From: Streptomyces tropicalis
GTDB lineage: Bacteria > Actinomycetota > Actinomycetes > Streptomycetales > Streptomycetaceae
Length of the DNA stretch: 64,000 nucleotides
Direction of reading: 5' to 3'
Assembly: GCF_029269835.1 (NCBI RefSeq)
Contig: NZ_JARJBB010000003.1
Coordinates: 62,001 to 126,000, forward strand
The position numbers and the translations under genes are program-made. This document shows, in pieces, positions 17,217 through 25,561 of this stretch. Numbering within the stretch: the stretch's first letter is position 1; every line of letters starts with the position of its first letter. The notes under the pieces are model-generated. The model was not told the origin of the DNA and made no database searches. It saw only the letters and a program-made list of their open reading frames with translations.

Positions 17217-18449
17217 GTGGCCGCCGCCCCCGCCCCGCCCCAGGCCCCGCCGAAGCCCACCTGGGACCCCCGCAGGCCCGAACCGCCCTTCCCGTGGCTG
17301 CGCCCGACCATCCGCATACGGCTCACGCTGCTCTACGGCGGCATGTTCCTGATCGCCGGCATCCTGCTGCTGTCGATCATCTACCTGCTCGCCGCCAACG
17401 CGCTCAACGTGGGCAGCGAACTGCCTTTCAAGATCATCTCCGGACAGGTCACCAGCGACGCCTGCAATTTCCCGACCCAGACCACCGCCAGCCAGCTCAA
17501 CCACGCGATGAACGAGTGCGTGAACCAGCAGCGCCAGCACGCCCTGGACAGCCTGCTCAGCCGCTCGCTGCTCGCCCTGCTCGGCCTCGCCGTGATCGCC
17601 TTCGCCTTCGGCTACGCCATGGCCGGGCGGGTGCTGTCCCCGCTCGGCAGGATCACCCGCACCGCCCGCGCGGTGGCCGGCTCCGACCTGTCCCGCAGGA
17701 TCGAGCTCGACGGCCCCGACGACGAGCTCAAGGAGCTCGCGGACACCTTCGACGAGATGCTGGAGCGGCTGCAGCGGGCCTTCACCGCCCAGCAGCGCTT
17801 CGTCGGCAACGCCTCGCACGAGCTGCGCACGCCGCTCGCGATCAACCGCACCCTGCTGGAGGTGCACCTGTCCGACCCGAACGCGCCCGTGGAGCTCCAG
17901 CAGCTCGGCAAGACGCTGCTGGCCACCAACGAGCGCAGCGAGCAGCTCGTGGAGGGCCTGCTGCTGCTCGCCCGCAGCGAGAACCAGATCGTCGAGCGCA
18001 AGCCCGTGGACCTCGCCGAGGTCGCCTCGCAGGCCGTCGACCAGGTGCACGCCGAGGCCGAGGCGAAGGGCGTCGAGATCCGCGGGGAGCGCAGACCCGC
18101 GGTCGTCCAGGGCAACGGCGTGCTGCTGGAGCGGATCGCCCTGAACCTGGTCCAGAACGCGGTCCGCTACAACGTGGCCGAGGACGGCTGGGTGGAGGTC
18201 ACGACCGACGTCCAGCACGGCCACGCCGTCCTGCTCGTCACCAACACCGGGCCGGTCGTCCCGGCGTACGAGATCGACAACCTTTTCGAGCCCTTCCGGC
18301 GGTTGCGCACCGAGCGCACGGGCAGCGACAAGGGAGTGGGCCTCGGCCTGTCGATCGCCCGTTCCGTGGCGCGCGCCCACGGCGGTCACATCTCGGCCCA
18401 GCCGCGGGAGGGAGGCGGGCTCGTGATGCGCGTCGTGCTGCCGATCTGA
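17217..18449 (+). CDS. cutS: Sensor histidine kinase CutS
   Basis: A 410-aa membrane kinase. A Pro-rich cytosolic N-terminus precedes TM1 (about 40-62). The short extracytoplasmic sensor (about 63-118) contains exactly two cysteines, Cys83 and Cys101. TM2 (about 119-142), HAMP, HisKA with His201 in NASHELRTPLA, and an HATPase_c domain with N box (ALNLVQNAVRYN) and G boxes (GVGLGLSIA) complete it. The cysteine pair is suited to sensing disulfide state outside the membrane, consistent with reported redox sensing in this family. Start GTG 17217 follows the cutR stop by 6 nt; there is no strong RBS, so coupling is likely. Confidence 0.93.
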   Translation: MAAAPAPPQAPPKPTWDPRRPEPPFPWLRPTIRIRLTLLYGGMFLIAGILLLSIIYLLAANALNVGSELPFKIISGQVTSDACNFPTQTTASQLNHAMNECVNQQRQHALDSLLSRSLLALLGLAVIAFAFGYAMAGRVLSPLGRITRTARAVAGSDLSRRIELDGPDDELKELADTFDEMLERLQRAFTAQQRFVGNASHELRTPLAINRTLLEVHLSDPNAPVELQQLGKTLLATNERSEQLVEGLLLLARSENQIVERKPVDLAEVASQAVDQVHAEAEAKGVEIRGERRPAVVQGNGVLLERIALNLVQNAVRYNVAEDGWVEVTTDVQHGHAVLLVTNTGPVVPAYEIDNLFEPFRRLRTERTGSDKGVGLGLSIARSVARAHGGHISAQPREGGGLVMRVVLPI

Positions 18450-18520
18450 GATCATGCCGCCGACACACGAGGATGTTCGCTTTGCGCGGAATTCTCAGGG
18501 GCCCGAACGGTCGCTCCCAT

Positions 18521-18536
18521 GTGTGATCGATCACAC
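18521..18536. promoter_or_regulatory. Perfect 16-bp palindrome GTGTGATCGATCACAC (Crp-like)
   Basis: The palindrome contains GTG-N6-CAC, the motif reported for Streptomyces Crp. It lies 72 bp after cutS and about 310 bp before the DUF4193 gene, so it may control the latter or attenuate readthrough. Confidence 0.5.
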
Positions 18537-18645
18537 GAACACTTTTCTCGCCATCTACTCTGCGTGATCATGGAGGGCGTCGGAAAGCCGGGAAAATCCG
18601 GGTTTTCGGGGGTCCTGATCACGGGAAGTACACGGTGAGGCCGCT

Positions 18646-18675
18646 TTGAAGTGCGACATACGGACCGTGTACGGT
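18646..18675 (+). promoter_or_regulatory. Promoter of the DUF4193 gene: TTGAAG-18-TACGGT
   Basis: TTGAAG (18646-18651) and TACGGT (18670-18675) are 18 bp apart and match the vegetative sigma HrdB pattern. This would leave a transcribed leader of about 160 nt before ATG 18843, which contains the dyad CCAACC (18688-18693)/GGTTGG (18714-18719). Confidence 0.5.
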
Positions 18676-18677
18676 CC
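18662..18677. promoter_or_regulatory. Operator-like palindrome GGACCGT-GT-ACGGTCC over the -10 region
   Basis: Two perfect 7-bp arms separated by GT overlap the proposed -10 element, the typical position for a repressor. The binding protein is unknown. Confidence 0.5.
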
Positions 18678-18842
18678 CGATCGCCATCCAACCCGATCAC
18701 TCTTGAGGAGTCCGGTTGGGTGTCGATTGAGTAACAGACCTTGATGTGAGGCAAAATCTCCGCCTCAGGTCGGGCACAAGTCCGGCCTCTCACGCGTTAC
18801 GTGCGCTGGAGACACCGCAGACACCCAGAGGGGGAGAGCGAC

Positions 18843-19139
18843 ATGGCAACCGACTACGACACCCCACGCAAGACCGACGACGACGTCGATTCCGACAGCC
18901 TGGAAGAGCTGAAGGCCCGGAGGAACGACAAGTCCACATCCGCCGTCGACGTCGACGAGTTCGAGGCCGCCGAAGGCCTGGAACTGCCCGGCGCGGACCT
19001 CTCCAATGAGGAGTTGGCCGTCCGGGTGCTGCCCAAGCAGCAGGACGAGTTCACCTGCATGAGCTGCTTCCTGGTGCACCACCGCAGCCAGCTGGCCCGG
19101 GAGAAGAACGGTCAGCCGATCTGCCGCGACTGCGACTGA
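18843..19139 (+). CDS. DUF4193 family protein (small acidic zinc-ribbon-like)
   Basis: A 98-aa protein, MATDYDTPRKTDDDVDSDSL onwards: a highly acidic N-terminal half, then a C-terminal CMSCFLVHHRSQLAREK...CRDC with two Cys pairs about 25 residues apart, the layout of a treble-clef or zinc-ribbon knuckle similar to DksA/TraR zinc fingers. It is conserved throughout actinobacteria; function unknown. ATG 18843 has GGGGGAG upstream. The long, site-rich upstream region suggests tight regulation. It is followed 13 nt later by a GTG-start gene. Confidence 0.88.
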   Translation: MATDYDTPRKTDDDVDSDSLEELKARRNDKSTSAVDVDEFEAAEGLELPGADLSNEELAVRVLPKQQDEFTCMSCFLVHHRSQLAREKNGQPICRDCD

Positions 19140-19152
19140 GGACGGGTCGGCC

Positions 19153-20100
19153 GTGACTGGCTCGACCCCTCCCTGGAAGCGCCGCTTCCCCCGTGGGGGA
19201 GCGGACCCGGGGCCGTCCGACGGCCCCCACGGCGTGCGTGACGACGAGCGAGGCTCATCCGCGGAGCCCGGCCCTGCCGGAGCTACGGGATCGGCCTCGC
19301 TCGAACCGGTGTCCGGGCGCGGTGACCCCGCCGACCCGGCGACCGGCTCCGCACCCGGCACCGCACCGAGGACCGCACGGATCCACGGCCGCGCCGGACA
19401 GACGGCCCGCGACGGGTTCCGCAAGGGCGGCAGCCGGGCCAGGGCGGGACTGACCTACCTCGCCGACCGGATCGTCGCCATCGCCCCGCGGATCCCCGTA
19501 CGGGACCTCGCCACCCTCCGCCGGCAGTTCCCGGACCTCGGCCCCGAGGAACTGGCGGACAGGCTGGTGGCCGGCGCGGCGAAGGCCACCTCCGCCGTCG
19601 GCGCGGGCGTCGGCGCCGCAGCGATGCTGCCCGTGCCGCCCGCGATGCCCACCGAACTGGCCGCCGAGATCACCGGCGTGGCGGCGATCGAACTGAAGCT
19701 GATCGCCGAACTCCACGAGGTGTACGGGCTGCGGCCGCCCGGCGACCTGAAGGCCCGCAGCGCCGCGTACCTGTCCTCCTGGTCGGGGGAGCGCGGCATC
19801 GACGTGATGAAGCCGTCGTCGCTCAACGCCGCCTTCGGCGGTCCCATGAGACGCCGGCTGAGACAGCAGGTCACCCGGCGCACCGTGCGCAACCTGCCGA
19901 ACCTCATGCCCTTCATGATCGGGGCCGCGGCCGGTGCCGTCATGAACCGGCGCGAGACGCGCAGACTCGCCGCCCGGATCCGCACGGACCTGCGTCCGCT
20001 CCAGGTCGCCTGGGGCGAGCTGCCCGTGCTGCCGCCCCTGGAGACCCCCGCCGACCCCGTGACGATGGACGAGATCCGCCGCGAGCTCGGCGACGGCTGA
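19153..20100 (+). CDS. Hypothetical protein with amphipathic/EcsC-like helical region
   Basis: A 315-aa protein. Residues 1-85 are a disordered Gly/Pro/Ser-rich region. The rest is helical, with two weakly hydrophobic stretches (VGAGVGAAAMLPVPPAMPTE at about 155, FMIGAAAGAVMNR at about 255) and conserved blocks LAEIT.GVAAIELKLIAELHEVYG and YLSSWSGERGID. This resembles EcsC-like actinobacterial proteins that associate with membranes, but the match is from memory and weak. It is co-directional with the DUF4193 gene and probably in its operon. Confidence 0.7.
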   Translation: MTGSTPPWKRRFPRGGADPGPSDGPHGVRDDERGSSAEPGPAGATGSASLEPVSGRGDPADPATGSAPGTAPRTARIHGRAGQTARDGFRKGGSRARAGLTYLADRIVAIAPRIPVRDLATLRRQFPDLGPEELADRLVAGAAKATSAVGAGVGAAAMLPVPPAMPTELAAEITGVAAIELKLIAELHEVYGLRPPGDLKARSAAYLSSWSGERGIDVMKPSSLNAAFGGPMRRRLRQQVTRRTVRNLPNLMPFMIGAAAGAVMNRRETRRLAARIRTDLRPLQVAWGELPVLPPLETPADPVTMDEIRRELGDG

Positions 20101-20234
20101 CACGGACCGGGCCGGCGCACACCGCGGCCGCACGGCACGCACGGCACCCCCACACGCCTCCCCGGAGTCTGCCGCCCTGGATCCGGGGCACCGCCGCGCA
20201 GGCGTTACCACCTGGAGGAGGGCCGGTCACCGCA

Positions 20235-20264
20235 GCCGCCCGGCCGTCGGACCGGCCGGGCGGC
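20235..20264. terminator. Convergent terminator hairpin
   Basis: GCCGCCCGGCCG (20235-20246) pairs with CGGCCGGGCGGC (20253-20264) across a 6-nt loop. It lies between the stops of the plus-strand hypothetical gene and the minus-strand DUF3093 gene. Confidence 0.85.
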
Positions 20265-20272
20265 CGGACCTC

Positions 20273-20749
20273 TCAGGCCGCGCCCGGCGCCTCGGCCGCC
20301 CGTGCCGCCGTCAGGGCCGCGGCGAGCCCCTCCGGGTCACGTGTCGACAGGTACAGGTACGGCGTCGGGTCCTCCGGGTCGGTGACCTCCACCCGCAGCG
20401 CGCCGGGGATGTAGGAGCGCAGCAGCAGGAAGGCCCGGGTGTCGGCCTTGTGGGTGCGCCAGGCGCGGGCCTCGTCCGCGTCCAGCACCTGAGCCTCCCC
20501 GAGGGCCGTGACCGGGATCCTCGCCTCGCCGGCGAGCAGCAGGCCGCCCACGACCCGGATCCGCAGCGAGCCGTACGCGCTCACCACGACCGCCGCGGCC
20601 GCGGTCCCGCCGACCAGCCCGCCCAGCATCGGCAGGGTGCCGAACGGGAGCAGGATCAGCGCCACGGAGACCCCGAGCAGGAAGCTGATCAGCCACCAGG
20701 AGCGGGGCGCGGTGAGGCGTTCTTCGTAGGACGGGGCGGAGAGCTGCAT
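20273..20749 (-). CDS. DUF3093 membrane protein
   Basis: A 158-aa protein, MQLSAPSYEERLTAPRSWWL onwards. Two close membrane helices (about 22-60) are followed by a cytosolic beta-rich domain (RIRVVGGLLLAGEARIPVTA, then a DARAWRTHKADTRAFLLLRS segment), typical of DUF3093 of actinobacteria. Function unknown. ATG 20749 gives the family start. It is divergent from the thioesterase gene with only 57 bp between starts. Confidence 0.85.
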   Translation of the reverse strand: MQLSAPSYEERLTAPRSWWLISFLLGVSVALILLPFGTLPMLGGLVGGTAAAAVVVSAYGSLRIRVVGGLLLAGEARIPVTALGEAQVLDADEARAWRTHKADTRAFLLLRSYIPGALRVEVTDPEDPTPYLYLSTRDPEGLAAALTAARAAEAPGAA

Positions 20750-20792
20750 GGCCCAAGCTTGGCACGGTGTCCGGGGCGGGCCGGGGCGCGGG

Positions 20793-20798
20793 TAAGGT
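20793..20798 (+). promoter_or_regulatory. -10-like TAAGGT, near-leaderless start
   Basis: TAAGGT lies 8 nt before GTG 20807. No Shine-Dalgarno sequence is present. Confidence 0.4.
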
Positions 20799-20806
20799 CT
20801 GCGGCT

Positions 20807-21391
20807 GTGAGTGGTCGTTCCGCAGCTCTTCAGCCCCCTTCCGACGCCGTGACACCCGTCCGGCACCCCGACGCGCCCGCGCCCGGCGAACTGATCGGCT
20901 CGCACTACGGAGAGTGCTTCGGGTGCGGCGACGGGCAGCCGCACGGACTGCACCTGCGGGTGCGGGCCGGGGAGGGGCTCGGCATCACCGCCGAGTTCAC
21001 CGTGCAGCCCGCCCACCAGGGCGCGCCGGGACTGGCGCACGGCGGAGTGCTGACGACGGCCCTGGACGAGACCCTGGGCTCGCTGAACTGGCTGCTGCGG
21101 ACCGTCGCCGTGACCGGACGCCTGGAGACCGACTTCGTGCGCCCGGTGCCGGTCGGAACCACCCTGCACCTGGCGGCCGAGGTCACCGCGGTCGCCGGCC
21201 GCAAGATCTACTCGACCGCCACCGGACGCATCGGCGGCCCCGGCGGACCCGTGGCCGTCCGCGCCGACGCCCTCTTCATAGAGGTGAAGGTCGACCACTT
21301 CGTCCACCACGGCCGCCAGGAGGAGATCCGGGTCGCCATGAACGACCCGGACCAGGTCCGGCGCGCCCGCGCCTTCGAGGTGAACCCGTGA
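20807..21391 (+). CDS. PaaI-type hotdog-fold thioesterase
   Basis: A 194-aa protein of the hotdog fold. It has HGGVLTTALDETLGSL (conserved His-Gly-Gly and catalytic acidic residue) and TDFVRPVPVGTTLHL, with an N-terminal CFGCG motif. Such enzymes hydrolyse acyl-CoA or acyl-carrier thioesters. Start GTG 20807 is chosen; a longer open frame upstream overlaps DUF3093 and has no coding character. Its TGA overlaps the dut GTG by 4 nt. Confidence 0.88.
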   Translation: MSGRSAALQPPSDAVTPVRHPDAPAPGELIGSHYGECFGCGDGQPHGLHLRVRAGEGLGITAEFTVQPAHQGAPGLAHGGVLTTALDETLGSLNWLLRTVAVTGRLETDFVRPVPVGTTLHLAAEVTAVAGRKIYSTATGRIGGPGGPVAVRADALFIEVKVDHFVHHGRQEEIRVAMNDPDQVRRARAFEVNP

Positions 21392-21939
21392 CCCGCCGGC
21401 CCCTGGACGTGCTGATCCGGCGCATCGACCCCGACGTACCGCTCCCGGCGTACGCGCATCCCGGTGACGCCGGAGCCGATCTGCGCACCACCACCGCCTG
21501 CGCACTCGCGCCCGGTGAGCGGGCCGTCCTGCCCACCGGTGTGTCCGTCGCGCTGCCCGAGGGGTACGCGGCGTTCGTGCACCCGCGTTCCGGTCTCGCC
21601 GCCCGCTGCGGTGTCGCCCTCGTGAATGCCCCGGGGACGGTTGATGCCGGGTACCGTGGGGAGATCAAGGTGATCGTGGTGAATCTCGACCCGCGCGAGT
21701 CCGTGCGGTTCGAGCGCTTCGACCGGATCGCCCAACTGGTCGTCCAGCAGGTCGAGCGGGTCCGCTTCCAGGAGGTGGCGGAACTTCCCGGCTCTGCGCG
21801 GGCCGAGGGGGGCTTCGGGTCCACCGGCGGTCACGCCGCGGTGGACGCCGGGAGCGGCACAAGCGGTCAGGTCGCCGAAGGCGGCCCGACGGGTGGGAAT
21901 CGATACGCTTCGGTCGTATCCGACCGGGAAGGACAGTGA
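21388..21939 (+). CDS. dut: dUTP diphosphatase
   Basis: A 183-aa homotrimeric dUTPase converting dUTP to dUMP and PPi. All five motifs are present: AYAHPGDAGADL (I), PRSGLAARCGV (II), NAPGTVDAGYRGEI (III), ERFDRIAQLVV (IV) and GGFGSTGG (V, the flexible arm). A 30-residue tail after motif V (HAAVDAGSGTSGQVAEGG) is longer than in E. coli. It starts in a GTGA overlap with the thioesterase gene, and a DUF3710 gene follows after 1 nt. Pairing with tdk upstream covers two routes to thymidylate. Confidence 0.97.
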   Translation: MTRRPLDVLIRRIDPDVPLPAYAHPGDAGADLRTTTACALAPGERAVLPTGVSVALPEGYAAFVHPRSGLAARCGVALVNAPGTVDAGYRGEIKVIVVNLDPRESVRFERFDRIAQLVVQQVERVRFQEVAELPGSARAEGGFGSTGGHAAVDAGSGTSGQVAEGGPTGGNRYASVVSDREGQ

Positions 21940-21940
21940 C

Positions 21941-22702
21941 GTGTTCGGACGTCGCAACAAGAAGGGTGCCGCCGAGGACGCGGCCGGCGAGGCCGAGCAG
22001 GTCGTCGACAGCGTCGACGCCGAGGCGGACGACGAGGGCGAGCGCGAGCGCGTGCGTCTCGAGCCCGAGCCGCGGCCCGACGGGCCCTGGGACAGCTCCG
22101 AGGTGAGGGACCCGGCCGAGGGCCGCGTCGACCTCGGCGGACTCTTCGTGCCGGGCGTCGACGGCATGGAGCTGCGGGTCGAGGTCGCCGGTGACGCGAT
22201 CGTGGCCGCGACCGTCGTGCTCCACGACAGCGCCGTGCAGCTGCAGGCCTTCGCCGCGCCCAAGCGCGAGGGCATCTGGGGCGAGGTGCGCGAGGAGATC
22301 GGCTCCGGCATCACCCAGCAGGGTGGCATCATCGACGAGGTCGAGGGTCCGCTCGGCTGGGAGCTGCGGGCCCAGGTGCCGGTGCAGCTGCCCGACGGCA
22401 CGGGCGGTTTCCAGGTGGTGCGGTTCATCGGCGTCGACGGCCCCCGCTGGTTCCTGCGCGGAGTGATCTCCGGCCAGGGCGCCGTGCAGCCGCAGGCGGC
22501 CGGCCTGCTGGAGCAGATCTTCCGCGACACGGTCGTCGTGCGCGGCGAGGGCCCGATGGCGCCCCGCGACCCGATCGTCCTCCAGCTGCCCAACGACGCC
22601 CAGATGGTGCCCGAGGGCATCCAGCAGGACGAGGGCCAGTCCCGTTTCGCGGGCGGCATGGGCCAGCTCCAGCGCGGTCCGGAGATCACCGAGGTCCGCT
22701 GA
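21941..22702 (+). CDS. DUF3710 family protein
   Basis: A 253-aa soluble protein beginning MFGRRNKKGAAEDAAGEAEQ. A charged, disordered N-terminus (1-55) is followed by a compact domain (VDLGGLFVPGVDGMELRVEV ... REGIWGEVREEIGSGI ... GVDGPRWFLRGVISG). DUF3710 is widely conserved next to dut in actinobacteria; function unknown. GTG 21941 has GGAAGGA 8 nt upstream. It forms an operon with the thioesterase and dut genes and ends on a strong hairpin. Confidence 0.88.
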   Translation: MFGRRNKKGAAEDAAGEAEQVVDSVDAEADDEGERERVRLEPEPRPDGPWDSSEVRDPAEGRVDLGGLFVPGVDGMELRVEVAGDAIVAATVVLHDSAVQLQAFAAPKREGIWGEVREEIGSGITQQGGIIDEVEGPLGWELRAQVPVQLPDGTGGFQVVRFIGVDGPRWFLRGVISGQGAVQPQAAGLLEQIFRDTVVVRGEGPMAPRDPIVLQLPNDAQMVPEGIQQDEGQSRFAGGMGQLQRGPEITEVR

Positions 22703-22716
22703 GGCAGGTCGGCCGA

Positions 22717-22784
22717 CCCCGCACGTGCGGGGTTCGAGGAGAGCCCGGAGGAGGGCCGTGTCCCGCGGGGGCACGGCCCTCCTC
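22717..22784 (+). terminator. Two stacked hairpins after DUF3710
   Basis: The palindrome CCCCGCACGTGCGGGG (22717-22732) is followed by a 13-bp perfect stem, GAGGAGGGCCGTG (22748-22760) with CACGGCCCTCCTC (22772-22784). Together they form a strong terminator for the dut operon. Confidence 0.85.
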
Positions 22785-22981
22785 GCATGCCGGGGCCCGG
22801 GCCGCCCCGGCCCGGGCCCCGCCGCCGCACGCCCCCGTGACGAGGGCGGTCCGCGTCCGTGCCCGACGCGTCAGGGTTGCGTCAAGGACGTCGCCCCCAT
22901 GACCGCTTGTCCGATTTGCCGATATCGCGGGCCGTAGGGTCGACGCTGCGTGAGCGGCTGGTACGGGAAGACAATGGGGCC

Positions 22982-25561
22982 ATGGGACGCGGGAAGCTTC
23001 GGATCTACCTCGGTGCGGCACCGGGCGTGGGCAAGACCTACGCGATGCTGTCCGAGGCGCACCGGCGGGTGGAACGCGGCACGGACTGCGTCGTGGGCTT
23101 CGTGGAGCACCACGAGCGGCCCCGCACCGAGGTGATGCTGCACGGGCTGGAGCAGGTCCCGCGCAGGACCCTGCGGTACCGGGGCGGGACGTTCACCGAG
23201 ATGGACGTCGACGCCGTGCTGCACCGGGCCCCGGCGGTCGCCCTCGTCGACGAGCTGGCCCACACGAACGTGCCGGGCTCCCGCAACGCCAAGCGGTGGC
23301 AGGACGTCGAGGAGCTGCTCGCCGCCGGGATCGACGTGGTGTCCACCGTGAACATCCAGCACCTGGAGTCCCTCGGGGACGTGGTGGAGTCGATCACCGG
23401 GGTGCGGCAGCGCGAGACGGTGCCGGACGAGGTGGTGCGGCGCGCGGACCAGATCGAACTGGTCGACATGTCGCCCGAGGCGCTGCGGCGGCGGATGGCG
23501 CACGGCAACATCTACCGGCCGGACAAGGTGGACGCCGCGTTGTCGAACTACTTCCGGCCCGGCAACCTCACCGCGCTGCGGGAGCTCGCGCTGCTGTGGG
23601 TGGCGGACCGGGTCGACGAGTACCTCAAGCGGTACCGCAGCGAGCACCAGGTCTCGAAGATCTGGGGCTCGCGGGAGCGGATCGTCGTCGGTCTGACCGG
23701 GGGACCGGAGGGGCGCACCCTGATCCGGCGGGCGGCACGGCTGGCGGAGAAGGGCGCGGGCGGCGAGGTGATGGCCGTCTACATCGCCCGCAGCGACGGG
23801 CTCACCGCCGCCTCGCCGCGGGAGCTGGCCGTGCAGCGGACCCTCGTGGAGGACCTCGGCGGGACCTTCCACCACGTCGTCGGCGACGACATCCCCGCCG
23901 CGCTGCTGGACTTCGCCCGCGGGGTCAACGCGACCCAGATCGTGCTGGGCTCCTCCCGGCGCAAGACCTGGCAGTACGTGTTCGGGCCCGGCGTCGGCGT
24001 GACCGTGGCCCGGGAGTCCGGCCCGGACCTCGACGTGCACATCGTCACCCACGAGGAGGTCGCCAAGGGGCGCGGACTGCCCGTGGCACGGGGCGCGCGC
24101 CTCGGCCGGGCGCGGATCGTCTCCGGCTGGGTGGCCGGCGTCGCGGGCCCGGTGGTGCTGGCCCTGGCGCTGAACTCCGTGCACCTCGGCCTCGCCAACG
24201 ACATGCTGCTGTTCCTGGCCCTGACGGTGGCGGCCGCGCTGCTCGGCGGGCTGCTCCCGGCGCTCGCGTCGGCGGCCGTCGGATCGTTCCTGCTGAACTA
24301 CTACTACACGCCCCCGCTGCACCGGCTCACGATCGCCGACCCCAGGAACATCGTCGCCATCGTGATCTTCGTCGGGGTCGCGGTGTCCGTCGCCTCCGTG
24401 GTCGACCAGGCCGCCCGCCGCACGCACCAGGCCGCCCACCTGCGCGCCGAGGCGGAGATACTGTCCTACCTCGCCGGCAGCGTCCTGCGCGGCGAGACCA
24501 GCCTGGAGGCCCTCCTGGAGCGCGTCCGCGAGACCTTCGGCATGGACTCCGTCGCCCTGCTGGAGCGGCACAGCGACGTGGAGCCCTGGACGTGCGCGGG
24601 CCGGGCCGGCACGGGACGGCCCCCCGAGCGCCCCGAGGACGCCGACGTGGACATGCCCGTCGGCGACTCCATGGCGCTCGCCCTCACCGGGCGCGTCCTG
24701 CCCGCCTCAGACCAGCGGGTCCTCGCCGCCTTCGGCGCCCAGGCCGCCGTCGTGCTGGACCGCCGCCGGCTCCAGGAGGAGGCCGACCGGGCCCGCACGC
24801 TGGCCGAGGGCAACCGGATCCGCACCGCGCTGCTCGCCGCCGTCAGCCACGACCTGCGCACCCCGCTCGCCGGGATCAAGGCGGCCGTCTCCTCGCTGCG
24901 CTCGGAGGACGTCGAGTGGTCCGAGGAGGACCGCGCGGAACTCCTCCAGGGGATCGAGGAGGGTGCCGACCGCCTCGACCACCTGGTGGGCAACCTGCTC
25001 GACATGTCCCGGCTGCAGACCGGCACCGTCACCCCGCTGATCCGCGACACCGACCTCGACGAGGTCGTCCCCATGGCGCTCGGCGGAGTCCCCGAGGACA
25101 GCGTGGAGCTGGACGTGCCCGAGACACTCCCGATCGTCGCCGTGGACCCGGGCCTGCTGGAGCGCTCGGTGGCGAACCTGGTCGAGAACGCCGTGAAGTA
25201 CAGCCCGCCCGAGGAATCCGTCCTGGTCTCCGCCAGCGCCCTCGGCGACCGCGTGGAGGTCCGCGTCGTCGACCGCGGCCCGGGCGTGCCGGACGACGCC
25301 AAGGAGCGCATCTTCGAGCCCTTCCAGCGTCACGGCGACTCCCCGCGCGGCGCCGGGGTCGGCCTCGGCCTCGCGGTGGCCCGGGGCTTCGCCGAGGCCA
25401 TGGGCGGCACCCTGGATGCCGAGGACACGCCCGGCGGCGGCCTCACCATGGTCCTGAGCCTCCGCGCGGCCGGCGTGCCCCCCGAAGCACCGGGCCCCCC
25501 TGCGGCGAGTCCCGAGCCGACGACGAGCACCGTACTGACCGAAAGGCAGGCCTCATGCTGA
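22982..25561 (+). CDS. kdpD: Potassium-responsive sensor kinase KdpD
   Basis: An 859-aa kinase. The N-terminal KdpD domain (1-210) has Walker A GAAPGVGKT and Walker B ALVDELAHTN. A USP domain (about 235-365), four membrane helices (about 380-475), GAF-like linker, HisKA with His623 (AVSHDLRTPLAGIK) and HATPase_c (VENAVKYSP, GVGLGLAVA) follow. It senses low K+/osmotic status and phosphorylates KdpE. ATG 22982 gives the canonical MGRGKLRIYLGAAPG start; a TAGGGT -10-like element lies at 22935. The 3' end overlaps kdpE by 7 nt. No kdpFABC is in the window, so the targets lie elsewhere. Confidence 0.95.
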   Translation: MGRGKLRIYLGAAPGVGKTYAMLSEAHRRVERGTDCVVGFVEHHERPRTEVMLHGLEQVPRRTLRYRGGTFTEMDVDAVLHRAPAVALVDELAHTNVPGSRNAKRWQDVEELLAAGIDVVSTVNIQHLESLGDVVESITGVRQRETVPDEVVRRADQIELVDMSPEALRRRMAHGNIYRPDKVDAALSNYFRPGNLTALRELALLWVADRVDEYLKRYRSEHQVSKIWGSRERIVVGLTGGPEGRTLIRRAARLAEKGAGGEVMAVYIARSDGLTAASPRELAVQRTLVEDLGGTFHHVVGDDIPAALLDFARGVNATQIVLGSSRRKTWQYVFGPGVGVTVARESGPDLDVHIVTHEEVAKGRGLPVARGARLGRARIVSGWVAGVAGPVVLALALNSVHLGLANDMLLFLALTVAAALLGGLLPALASAAVGSFLLNYYYTPPLHRLTIADPRNIVAIVIFVGVAVSVASVVDQAARRTHQAAHLRAEAEILSYLAGSVLRGETSLEALLERVRETFGMDSVALLERHSDVEPWTCAGRAGTGRPPERPEDADVDMPVGDSMALALTGRVLPASDQRVLAAFGAQAAVVLDRRRLQEEADRARTLAEGNRIRTALLAAVSHDLRTPLAGIKAAVSSLRSEDVEWSEEDRAELLQGIEEGADRLDHLVGNLLDMSRLQTGTVTPLIRDTDLDEVVPMALGGVPEDSVELDVPETLPIVAVDPGLLERSVANLVENAVKYSPPEESVLVSASALGDRVEVRVVDRGPGVPDDAKERIFEPFQRHGDSPRGAGVGLGLAVARGFAEAMGGTLDAEDTPGGGLTMVLSLRAAGVPPEAPGPPAASPEPTTSTVLTERQASC

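Noticed and set aside
22859..22981. Longer KdpD start
   Set aside because: The extra 41 residues are not KdpD-like, and ATG 22982 gives the canonical N-terminus.
23296..25554. Long plus-strand frame within kdpD leading in frame into kdpE
   Set aside because: Arg/Ala-rich shadow of kdpD; kdpE starts at 25555.
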